Assembly: GCA_943704495.1 (NCBI GenBank) | Contig: CALSCR010002342.1 | Span: 1-20,076 of the forward strand | DNA length: 20,076 bases | Origin: Pigoraptor chileana | Lineage: Eukaryota > Opisthokonta > Filasterea | Direction of reading: 5' to 3' | In this document: one piece after another, positions 1 to 8,937 of the stretch | Layout of the letters: every line of letters starts with the position of its first letter | How positions within the stretch are numbered: the stretch's first letter is position 1 | Notes under the pieces: model-generated | The model's database searches: none | What the model was told of the DNA's origin: nothing | Seen by the model: the letters and a program-made list of their open reading frames with translations, nothing else | Program-made: the position numbers and the translations under genes

Positions 1-234
1 GAGTGCATCGTCGTAATTGGTATCGGCTGACGCAAACGATTCGAGAATGTCTGCAATGGGCTGTGACGCGCCCGTTCGCCTTGAAGCAGCAATGACTCGA
101 GTGAGCGTCAGCGGTGTGGTGTCGTTCGTAGACAGTCCACTCACGCCCTGAAGGGAGGCAAGGGCAAACGTTGCGTTCCACAGAAGAGATCCTGGCGTCA
201 GAAGTAGCAGCCATAATGTATGCATGTTACCCAT
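1..234 (-). CDS. 5' end of a secreted-protein gene, cut by window edge
   Basis: Reading the minus strand from the ATG at 234, a frame stays open to the left edge (78 residues visible). It begins MGNMHTLWLLLLTPGSLLWN, a short N-region followed by a strongly hydrophobic stretch, which looks like a cleavable signal peptide. The rest is Ser/Thr-rich with possible N-glycosylation sites (NAT near residue 20, NDT near 37) and no domain I recognise. A second Met at residue 4 could also start it. An in-frame stop lies just upstream (TAA at 265-267), so this ATG is a sensible start, although a spliced 5' leader cannot be excluded. It lies downstream of, and on the same strand as, another secreted-protein gene. 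Function unknown. Confidence 0.6.
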   Translation of the reverse strand, partial: MGNMHTLWLLLLTPGSLLWNATFALASLQGVSGLSTNDTTPLTLTRVIAASRRTGASQPIADILESFASADTNYDDAL

Positions 235-282
235 TCGTTTGTTTGCAGAGATACTGAGACGCAATTAACAGACATATTCATA

Positions 283-318
<36 letters not shown>

Positions 319-548
319 TATATGTGTTGTGTGCGTGTGCTTCATTTTGTTCCAATAGACGCTCACCCGCAGTTCGCTCCACTTGAATTGGCAAAGCGCA
401 TAGTTGTACGCTTGCACAGTCGTTCCCCCGACACCTCCCATCGCTGCGCAACCCACGCAGGGCCGTTGCAGATGTGCGGATGTTGTCATGCCAGAGTGAG
501 AAGAGTCGAAACAAGAATAGCTTGTCAGATCAATAAAAGGCCACTCTT
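235..548. other. intergenic gap between two minus-strand genes
   Basis: No gene is supported here. It must hold the 3' end of the gene ending near 549 and the promoter of the gene starting at 234. The only clear structure is the TA dinucleotide run at 285-315. Open frames of 76-140 codons across it are low-complexity (repeated Tyr-Ile from the TA run) and are not credible genes. Confidence 0.6.
285..315. repeat. (TA)n microsatellite
   Basis: Uninterrupted alternating TA of about 31 bases, 50-80 bases upstream of the minus-strand start codon at 234. The position would allow a TATA-like role, but its length fits a simple microsatellite. Confidence 0.9.
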
Positions 549-2571
549 TCAATCAGTCACGCAGACGACAACGAGACGGCACGGCCACGTGCATCGCAGA
601 GTCGACTGCCCCAACAAATCTGAGGAGTCGCACGCACATTGAATGGGCATACCACATACAGCCCACAATAACCGGCACAGCAAACACAGGAAAATTGAAC
701 ACAACAAACGACAAACACAGCAAATTGAAAAGCAAATTGGACACAACAAGCACAGCAAACACAGCAAACACAGCAAACACAGCAAACACAGCAAACACAG
801 CAAACGCAGCAAACGCAGCAAACAAAGCCGACCCCCACCCGCAATCACATCATCCTTGGTTAGCCCGAGTGTGTAATAGTGAAATAAAGGCCCCGACGGA
901 TACACCAGTCCAGGAATGTCGGTTGTCCTCGCTACGTCAGAGGCAGATGACGCATTTGCACGGACAAAAAATGTCAGGAACAGTGAGTCCCCGATCGCCG
1001 CGGGCACGAGGTGATTGATACTGAGCATGTGCGCTTCCAGTTTTCCAGGCACAAGCGACGCCAGGATTCGCATTGTCTCGCGATTCTTTGATCGCAGTGC
1101 AACCTCAACACGCGAGAGTGAGCAGTTGTTGTGAAGATGCACGGCGTCCCCGGCAAAGAGAAAGAGCGGCGTCCCGACGGGTGCATCCGGGAGAGTCGCA
1201 GTGCATCGGCAGTCGGACAGGTCATTGGTGCTGTCGGAGGGGCTGTCAGCGCACGTGACCACCGCCTTGGTGGGCGCGCGCTCCCACACACGACCATCCG
1301 CAATGTCTCCGGTGGTTGCTTTGGTTGCGTTTGTCTGGACAAATGCAATCGACGACACGACAGAGTCGCCAAACTTGCGACCGTCCGGATCAACCGGCCA
1401 CGTGACTAGGCGATGACGTAGCATGGATCCATCCGCACGCACATCCATGGGCATCCCATTCGATTCGGCATCATACAATAACGCAGAGTCCACAGAAACC
1501 GCCTCACCGTATGCATCAAACCGAAGCTCTCTGGGGGCGACTATGTCGATACGCGCCAGGACTCTCACGTGAGGCGAAAGGTGTGGGTTCGTTGCATTGT
1601 CCACGCGCAGTAAATGGACAGCGCACAGGGATAGAGGGCCACAGATACTCAGTGATAGCATGCCGCCGCTCAGCGAAACAAAGTTGGTCACCTCAACAAA
1701 GTCGTCTAAGGCGGCACCGCAGGACATCGTGGTGTCGTAAAGCGCCTCGGAAAAAAGGGGTTGGAGGCGTGTGATGGGACCGGCATCAGCGTCGTCCGCG
1801 GACAGGTGCAGAAACGCGGTCACTTTGACGACGCGGCGGCACGAGCTGTCCGTCTTTGCAGTAGTACCGTTGTTGGAAAGGGCAACGTACGACGTAGCCG
1901 CATACAGCAGAGATTGGTCGTCCGTGGCAACGACATGGTGCGACGTCAACGCACGAAAGCCACTGCGGGGACTCCTCAGTGGAACAAAGATGCTGTTGCG
2001 ATAGATCAAAGTGCCAGATCCATACATATGGTGTTAGACCACTTCCTTTGGCGGTCTGGTCTGTGAACGTGCAGAAGATACGCTGAACATGGACACAATC
2101 GCTGCGGCAACATTCAACACACCTGCATCCCGCTGCTCCAATCACGCCGCTGCACACAGTGCCGTCGTCAAAGCCTGGTTGGGGCGGCACTCCCTCATTT
2201 GCGAGCTCTCGAAAGGAGACGGGGATGGTTGGGAACGCAGTCAGGCAGTCTGTGCGGCAGGCCATAACAGTTAAGCTTAGTATATACACACGACGTCGGC
2301 TAAGCGGAAACATAACTTTTACTCTTCCAGAAACCACAAAAGAAAAGATTACTGCACAAAACATACGCTGGGCACTGGCGTTGTCCGGCCAGCGTCGCAC
2401 CGGAAAATATCAATTCCCGAATCATAAGCAGCTGAATAGGCACACGCCGACTGGCCACGTGAAGTGCGCAAGTGTCAACCCACCTTCCTCGCACGCGCTC
2501 ACAGGTCGGAGGGATAGAGACAAGTAAAGCACAAGCGACGTTAGAGCGATCACTGTCTGCAAACTCGGCAT
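549..2571 (-). CDS. unrecognised secreted Cys-rich protein, about 4 exons
   Basis: Proposed exons on the minus strand: 2571-2484, 2249-2123, 1992 to about 839, and a short last exon from 619 to a stop between 549 and 559. Exon 1 encodes a clear signal peptide beginning MPSLQTVIALTSLVLYLSL and ending near PVSA-CEE. It joins in phase 1 to a Cys-rich exon (DCLTAFPTIPVSFRELANEG; then CSG and GC pairs). That exon joins in phase 2, through a CAG|GTGTGTTG donor with a CTAAC branch-like site near 2037, to a long exon starting SIFVPLRSPRSGFRAL. The long exon has several N-x-S/T sites and Cys pairs (DCRC), consistent with an extracellular domain rich in beta strands. I do not recognise the family. The donor near 838 or 848 and the frame of the last exon are unsure, because a 9-base repeat follows. 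It shares a promoter gap with TMEM161. Confidence 0.55.
751..822. repeat. 9-bp tandem repeat, 8 units
   Basis: Six perfect cacagcaaa units followed by two cgcagcaaa units, with degenerate copies leftwards to about 675. On the gene strand the unit reads TTTGCTGTG. No frame of the tract contains a stop on the gene strand. It would encode Leu-Leu-Cys, Ala-Val-Phe or Cys-Cys-Val repeats depending on frame. I place it in the last intron of the secreted-protein gene, where it follows the local habit of UG-rich sequence near the 5' end of introns, but an exonic location is not ruled out. Confidence 0.9.
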
Positions 2572-3041
2572 TATTAATCGCCGCTGTCAGCGCCGTGCGT
2601 GTTCCAATTGCACATTACGTCGCGAGTCTTCTGGAAGGGGCACAACAACTTGTAGCAAATGCACACGCACTCCAAAACCATAATTAGCTGTAAGGTCATG
2701 TTTTTCTTTTTCCGTCGTAATTGACATTTGCAACCTTATCTGTCGCTTACTGAAGTAGCCAGCCGACCGTCCAGACATCGTGGTGTTTTACGACAATTAC
2801 CGTAAATTTGACCCATCACGTAAAATCTGAAGCGTAAAATTTACTGTGCCTAGTCACGTGGTGCGAGTGAAACAGCTGTGACATTCAAGTCCGACGGGGG
2901 CAGATTATACTGTATGCATGCAGTAAGCTTAATTGTCAGTGTCAGGTGGACTCCACAACCGCTTGAAAGGAACGTGCGTAAACGACGTGGCCCCAACACG
3001 GTACTCGTTTCTCTTCGCAGCGGGAATAATCAGCGGCAAAG
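2572..3041. promoter_or_regulatory. divergent promoter, secreted protein / TMEM161
   Basis: This gap separates the start codon of the minus-strand secreted-protein gene from that of TMEM161, so it should drive both. It contains CACGTG at 2855-2860 (TCACGTGG) and a cluster of CGTAAA-type words: ttttacg at 2786-2792, cgtaaattt at 2801-2809, cgtaaaatct at 2819-2828 and cgtaaaattt at 2833-2842. Within the cluster GTAAATTT (2802-2809) and AAATTTAC (2837-2844) form an inverted repeat. No TATA box is obvious for either gene. Confidence 0.5.
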
Positions 3042-6000
3042 ATGGCTGTGTTGGGCGCGGAAGTGCTACTCACTTTTGCGACTGCAGTGACGCTCGTGCG
3101 ATCCGCGGGTGTATTGGCACTGCCCGAGCGGCTGTTCAGAGGGTACGTGTGTGTGTGTGTGTGTGTGTGTGTCGGTGCTTCAACACCACATCACTCATTG
3201 AATAGAATTGTGCCCGGCATTACTTCAAATTTTACGACATGTACACGATAGCCACGCATCACGCATGGCCGCATGCACCACACGTGCACTCCAGCCAAAA
3301 CATTACAAACTCCCCTGTGAGCATACCACCTTTTGGTCTTCCAGAAGAATGGAAGTGTTTGGTTCTGCTGAACCAGTTTTCATCGCTTTGGATTTCAGGC
3401 TCGTGTACTATGCGCTCCCTCACGATGCCGAGCTCCGCCAAATGTTCGCGTCTTCGATCGCCAGCAATGAATCGAAAAAGAAAAACAAGTGAGTGTCTGT
3501 GCTGTGCGTGTCACTCGCTGCACTTCCACCAACAACGTAACCAAGTGGTTGGGTTGCTTGACCATTCCAATCTGTTGAACTTCTCTATCAAACTCGCGTG
3601 TGTGTGTCTGTTGGTTTCTTGTGCCTCGGTTGTGCGTGTGTGCATGTTGCTGCGGCCTCTCAGAAACAAGACCCCGCCGGCGCCAACCGAGCTCAAAGTG
3701 CCAAAGGGAGAGGGCGCAATGAATTTGGACCCGCGGAAGGTGCGGATCACGTGACTTTGGAGGGTTGGCTGTATCCTCGTTGCTGTCTGGCAGACCAATT
3801 GTTAGCTGAATCATGCAGTCGCGACCGATATCGAAGTGTGTTTTGTGAAGGCAAAGAACGAGCGATGCCATGTGACGAATGACCCTGAGAGGGGAGGGGG
3901 GGGATGAAAAAGTCGTCTGCAGCTGTCTGTCGTGCACGCGGATAGTCCCGCTTAACCGCCTCTTTCTGCCATTCGCCGTTCGCCCTGTACAGATCACCGA
4001 TCATGAGCTTGTCAACCACATTTATTATCTTGAGCTTGAAACACTGCTGTCGCTTGTGTCAGCGGCGACAATTGTGGTTGCACTTGTCGACATTTATTAC
4101 GGTCTCGTGGCATCGCCAGAAATCGCACGGACTTCAAAGTACAGTCTGGTTTGGCTCTACATTGCCCTTCTATACAGCGGGTTGGTCAACCTTCTTGTTG
4201 CGTCGGTGTGTGTGTGTGTGCTGCAGTAATGTACATCTACATGTGTGTTGCTGCTGCCAAGTGCAGTATGTGTGCATTCTGTGGTATTCAAAACGATCTA
4301 TCAGTGGCTGTTTCACAAAAGATGTGCGTGTGTTTGTTTGTGCGTTTGTATTGTCTGCATATTCTGATCGTGCACATTACCACGTGGGATCCATTTTCAT
4401 GAAACATTTAATGTTTTTCACTCCTAAACACACACGAACCGTGGCCGCGTGCAGAAAGAGCATCTACAACGTCTCATCGCTGTACTTTAAGGCCACAAAA
4501 GAGCTTTCCATTCTCGCCGCAATTGCGGTCCTTTCATTCGTGTTTGCATCGGCCGCAGTCATGCAAGATGGCGTCATTTTCGACTTTGGACTTGATCAAG
4601 GCATGTGTGCGTGCATGTGTGTGTTTGTGTGTGTGCGTATTGCAGCCGCTCGCTTGTTTGTCGACAACAACACATCTATATCCAATGCATGGCGAGAGTA
4701 AATGATGAAGCTTCCATTTTCAGACTTACGTATTGTGTCGCATTGCATGTAGTGGCAGTGGTGATGGAGTGGAGTAGATGTGTTGGCCAGTGTGTGTGTG
4801 TGTACTGACAGTCTCGCACTTTGTCCACACTGAACTAAACCCACCGTTATTTATTCACATTGTCTCGACCACGTGACTGTGTGTTTTGTTGATCGGGCAG
4901 GCTTCTCTGCGATTATTGACGCCACAAATAAGCTTCTGAGCGAGAATGGCCTTCTCATCAAGTGGGTCGTCCTTCGTGCGTCTCTCGCCTCGCTTCTTGC
5001 AGGAAGCACATGGCATTAGACAATAGAGGGCAGAAAGACGTCCTTTTTGTCTTTTTGTCTTGCATTGGTTTGCTAGGCAGTGAGTATGCTGCAAGTGCTA
5101 ACCCGCCAGCTGTGTCGTCGCTCTGTTTATGTTTGTGTGTGTGTGTGTGTGTGCGGCATACAGGGTCGATGCATCTCTTGCCCGATACAAACTTGCACTT
5201 GCTGCCATGAGCGGTATTGTGGGAGGTCTGCTGTTGTATCCGTGTCTCCGCATTGCACGGTCGCACGTCGCAGCCCTCAGTGGGGCAGGTTCTGACCTTA
5301 TACAGCGGTGGGTGCTGCAGATTTTATATATGTATGTGTGTTTGTGTGTGTGCACGTACATACACGGATTATGTGTCTCTGGTAGGATAGACCGCTAGGG
5401 GGTTTTTTTGCCAAAAGGGTTGTTTTCATGAGGACAGGGGCTTGTCCATCTGGTGGCTATATTGTGAACCATCCGTGTTTTGGCAGTTTGATCTTAAGAA
5501 GGGGTGCATCCAGGCCGCACATGCCATTGTGTAAAAAAATGCAAACGCAATCTCTGCAACTCATCCTCCCCCGCCCCTGTCTTGTCCAATGCGTTCATTT
5601 CCTTGCCGCCATTATCCATCCACCTGCGATTTGCTGCACAGGGCTCTGTTGCACATTAGCTTTCTTGCGCCCGTCGCGCTTAGCTTGGCGTGGGTCAGGC
5701 CGCTGGGGCGCGACGTGTTTAGGGATGCCGGACTCGAGTGCGTATTTCCCCATTCTGTTGTCTGCCGCCGTTACTATAGCTCGCTATCATTCACACATAC
5801 GCGTGGTAATTGTGGATTACCCTGACTTTGTTTTGTTTGTCTGCATGTTTTGTGTTTTATAACACTGTCTTTGTGTGTGTGCGTCGGCTGTCGTTGTGTG
5901 AATATGTGGCAGGTCTTCGGAAGATACATACGATCGGATCCGCATCGGCGCTGTCTTTGCGTTTTGTGCAATTCGGATATGGCTTGCAAGAACGCACATT

Positions 6001-6961
6001 CAGGTAAGATGATTGTATGAAATGACTTGAGGTGTTCCTAAGTTTAAGTATGTGTTGCTTCTGCAAGTCTATGTGGCAATGAATATGTGGTCGGTTTGTA
6101 TGTGTGCTGGCTCTGTGAGGTACGGTCACACAAGTGTGTTTTGCGTGTGGATGTATGCGCACAGTTTTTGCGTGTCTAGTGTATGAATGCAATATATGTT
6201 GTGCTGAATATAGAGCATCCACTCAAGCGAGTTGCGACCCGTTGCGCTGTCACTGGCAGGCGTATCTGAATCAAGCCTTCGAGCGTGTGAAGGCGGCCAC
6301 TCTTCCCAGCACTAAGAAGATCACCGTCACTGAGCTTCGCAATGCGGTCAGTTATTTGTCGCACACTCTCGCTTTCAGTCCACCCTTTCAATGATTGTGT
6401 GTGTTTTGTTTGTTTTTTTTTGCGTGCAAGCTGTGTGGGTGTTGCATATGTTAATGAACGTCTGTGACCTGATTTGTGTCTTTTTTGCGGGTCTGTTTGC
6501 ATATGGCGCATCATACACTCAGGCTGACTTTTGAAAACATCCCATTCGGTGTTTCTTGAATCTCCCCGCGAAAAAAAAACAAAAACAAAAACAAACAAAA
6601 ACAAAAAAATGGATCATGGCAGATCGATTCGATTTACAGGCTGATGGTGGTTGTTGCCATTCAGATCCTTGCGCCGACGCTTCTGCTTTTGTGCTCGTGT
6701 CTGGCACTGAAGATGCAGGGCGGATTCCAGTGGTGGCAGTCCCCAAACGACGGCACTGCCCCTGAATCTCACGACGACGCCGCATCTGAGCACGTCCAGA
6801 GCAACGACTCTGTCGACAGTCGTGCCTTTGAACGCAACCACCCCTTCACAATATTCGCGCGGGGTCTTTTGTCGTATGTGTGTTGGTGGTTGTGTGCATC
6901 CCAGGCACTCCTCTGTTGGCTCGGATTTGCATATGTCAAGGTCGCGGAGAAGACCAACTGA
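3042..6961 (+). CDS. TMEM161: TMEM161 family multipass membrane protein, 11 exons
   Basis: Exons: 3042-3142, 3399-3488, 3664-3739, 3993-4207, 4455-4600, 4901-4961, 5164-5307, 5642-5737, 5913-6003, 6260-6346, 6623-6961. They join in phase to 481 residues; animal TMEM161A/B is about 480-490. Family landmarks in order: N-terminal MAVLGAEVLLTFATA, LVYYALPHDAELRQMFAS, the segment with SAATIVVALVDIYYGL and SLVWLYIALLYS, FDFGLDQG-FSAIID, YPCLRIARSHVAAL, ALLHISFLAPVALSLAWVRP, AIRIWLARTHIQ-AYLNQAF, TELRNA, VAIQILAPTLLLL and the C-terminal GLLSYVCWWLCASQALLC. Hydrophobic segments fit a multipass protein. Animal members are linked to cardiac rhythm and brain development, but the molecular activity is not settled. 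Intron 5 appears to use a GC donor. Several introns start in or carry GT repeats. It shares a divergent promoter region to its left. Confidence 0.93.
3143..3172 (+). repeat. (GT)n at the 5' splice site of TMEM161 intron 1
   Basis: Intron 1 opens with gtac followed at once by about 13 GT units. The donor is fixed by reading frame: exon 1 ends in phase 2 and joins exon 2 to give FRG-LVYYAL as in the family. Confidence 0.85.
4601..4900 (+). other. probable GC-AG intron in TMEM161
   Basis: Exon 5 ends ...CTTGATCAAG and the next bases are GCATGT, close to the usual consensus of GC donors (AG|GCAAGT). Splicing here to the acceptor gatcgggcag at 4900 gives FGLDQ-G-FSAIID, which aligns without a gap to FGLET-G-FTNFSD of human TMEM161B as I recall it. 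The nearest GT in the right phase is at 4607 and would add two residues (Met-Cys). Confidence 0.6.
6397..6609 (+). other. complementary U-rich and A-rich tracts in TMEM161 intron 10
   Basis: Near the 5' end of intron 10 lies gtttgttttttttt followed by gcg (about 6408-6424). Near the acceptor lies cgcg followed by aaaaaaaaacaaaaac and more A/C-rich sequence (6567-6609). The nine T preceded by G and the nine A followed by C are exact complements, extended by CAAA/TTTG and by CGC/GCG with one bulged base. The RNA could fold so that the acceptor at 6622 comes close to the donor at 6347. Confidence 0.6.
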
Positions 6962-7403
6962 GTTCATTATAATTGCTGTGAGTTTTGAAGAGAATGCATT
7001 TGCACTCTAGCTATGTATTCGGCTTTAGTGTTGTATGTGACAATTGATTAGTATATATAAAAAAGGGGCTAAATTTGCAGTCGATCCTTCATGAATTAGG
7101 AATAGTGTGATCTGCATTTCTCTACCATTTCTGTTGGACAGTCAGGTGTGTGTTGTATTGTGTGCATGATAGCGGTACGTTTGTGTCGCCAGCCGCGTGT
7201 GTGGCCATGCCGTGCGAGAGTGATGAGGAGGTGATGGGATGTGATTCGCCGTGGTTTTTGACCCACTGTTACGGCGGACAGCAAAAATATATCCATAAAA
7301 AGGGTGGATTTCATATGTACAAAGGGCGCAAGATTTTCTCCGCACAATAACAACCAGTTAACCAGCAAGGGCGAGCACCGGGAATCGAACAAGAGCGGCG
7401 CGC
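6962..7403. other. convergent intergenic gap
   Basis: This lies between the TMEM161 stop and the stop of the dehydrogenase on the other strand. A TATA-like word (tatatataaaaaagg, 7052-7066) and a polypyrimidine-AG stretch ending ttggacag (about 7141) are present. The only open frame after them (7150-7350, plus) has no ATG start and no recognisable content, so I do not call a gene. I see no AATAAA for either neighbour. Confidence 0.5.
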
Positions 7404-8624
7404 TCAAGTGCGGATGCCAGTGACCGTCTCGCACCAACGCCAAAGACGCCCAGCGTCCTCCTCATCGATTGCGCCAGCAGTGAGCTTCTTCTCGGCGCAG
7501 TTGTTGTAGTAGGCACCCGGGCGTATGTCAGGATGTGTCGAGCAATAGAGCGTATTTGCCGCACCCTGCTCAATTGTCTTCGTGACCACGGTTGCAATCT
7601 TAAAGATAATCCGATAGAACAGCGAATTGCGTGCAATGTCCGTCATTATCATGTTGCCCGGATGCAGCGAGACGGCCAGAACATCTCGCCCGTTTCTCCC
7701 GCCAAATCGGCGAGAGAACTCCCTTGCAAACATCACGTCGCACAACTTTGCCTGCGAGTACGCCCACTGGTGGTTGTAGTTGGCCGAATGCAGAGGAAAC
7801 GTCGTCGTGAAGCGTTCCCAGAGGCCCCCACTTCGGGGCGCCGGCACGACACGCACCACGTGACCATCTGCGTCCGTCTCCACTTTCGGCGGTTCATTGG
7901 GGACATTCAGGCGCGATACGGGATATGCATGCGATTCCGATGACACAATGACGAGGCGGGACGGCGCAGAGGCGACGAGGGCGTCTTTGAGCAGATTCGA
8001 AAGGAGAAAGTGGCCGACATGCACACCGACAGTCGTCTCGATTCCCTCTGCAGTCTCTTCATATCCGTTTGGAAGGACAAAGACGGCGGCGTTGCACACC
8101 AAAATGTGGCATTTGCCTGCATATGCAGCAAGAAAGGCGGCCGCAAATTCCCTCACTGACGCCTGCGATGCGAGGTCCAGTCGCATGAACCGAACGGTGG
8201 CGTGCGGATGGCGATCTTTGATTGCGCGAACAGCCTCCTCACCCCTTCGATCAAGTGTTGCACAATGGACGTGGCAAGGAGTGCGCATATCGTGCGTGGT
8301 GTTTTGTGTGTGTGTGTGTGTATATATATGTGTGTGCATAATTAGATACATTAGGTTAATCTACGTTTTGATCAAGCCTTGCGCACACAAATAAACACAC
8401 AATCGCACAAATACAGGCACAAAAACACACGCACACCTGTCTTTGTTCCTGCAGCCGAGCACAACCGTAGCACCCCTCAGAGCAAAAACGCGCGCCGCTT
8501 CTAACCCGATCCCAGTATTTGCGCCCGTGACCACAACGATCTTCCCGCTCAAATCGAGACCCTGCGTCACCTGTTCGCCGGTACTCCACCCATCAAATGG
8601 CTTCGTGGTCGCTGCCATCTTCAC
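7404..8624 (-). CDS. WWOX-like short-chain dehydrogenase/reductase
   Basis: Two exons on the minus strand, 8624-8437 and 8244-7404, joined in phase 2 across a 192-base intron, give 342 residues. Visible motifs: the dinucleotide-binding TGANTGIG (33-40), CRNKDR (58-63), acidic LDLAS (85-89), CNAA (113-116, as in WWOX), VSSESH with the catalytic Ser (163-168), YSQAK with catalytic Tyr225 and Lys229, and LHPGNM. The C-terminal part ([14 protein letters not shown]...YYNNC) also resembles the WWOX/retinol-dehydrogenase group. There are no WW domains, so it is the catalytic part only. It should be an NAD(P)-dependent oxidoreductase; the substrate cannot be read from sequence. The gap of about 60 residues between Ser and Tyr is long for the fold. 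Met3 is an alternative start. It shares the 313-base gap upstream with the TACO1 gene. Confidence 0.88.
8245..8436 (-). other. intron with UG-rich 5' half and CA-repeat 3' half
   Basis: On the gene strand the intron starts gtgtgcgtgtttttgtg and stays UG-rich to about 8385. It then carries an alternating CA run near 8303-8322 and 8329-8337 before the acceptor atcgaag. The two halves are complementary repeats and could form a stem. The acceptor is set by phase and by the protein alignment [14 protein letters not shown]. Confidence 0.75.
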
Positions 8625-8937
8625 TTTCTACAACACGGCACGCGAATGTGCAGAAAAGATCAGTGTGGTTAGTCGCGGATCTGCGATTCAGCTGTTAATT
8701 GTTTGTACGATCAAACTCCTTGGATTAAGAAATTGTGACTTGCAGACTATGACGGCTCGAGTCTGACGCTACATATACATAATTACCGAGTACTGCCGGC
8801 CCGGACATCAGAGGTCTGGCTGTCCAGTGCCAATTAGTAGAAGCATAGAAGCATCAGATGACGAATCATTGTGATCATTTATTGGATCGAGGAAAACAAA
8901 TAACGGACAGAGTTCTTGGACATCCTTCTTTTAAAGA
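8625..8937. promoter_or_regulatory. divergent promoter, dehydrogenase / TACO1
   Basis: This 313-base gap lies between two start codons on opposite strands. No TATA box, CACGTG or CCAAT pattern stands out. I see nothing specific beyond moderately AT-rich sequence around 8765-8785 and 8870-8930. Confidence 0.45.

Noticed and set aside
281-316. TA run as a TATA box for the gene at 234
   Set aside because: It is a 31-base microsatellite, not a defined TATA element; a role cannot be told from length alone.
751-822. Short regular repeats resembling a CRISPR array or minisatellite RNA
   Set aside because: The units are 9 bases, contiguous and without spacers, in a eukaryotic gene; it is a plain tandem repeat.
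1993-2068. A 76-base intron with a GTTCAC donor in the secreted-protein gene
   Set aside because: It fits the phase, but the donor is poor and the size is below all other introns here; the CAG|GTGTGTTG donor at 2122 fits phase and consensus better.
2089-2527. Plus-strand frames between the secreted-protein exons
   Set aside because: They cover the proposed intron and Cys-rich exon on the minus strand and show no family features or splice logic.
7150-7350. Small plus-strand gene after a TATA-like word
   Set aside because: There is no ATG start and no recognisable sequence, and it sits in the convergent 3' gap; kept only as a note.
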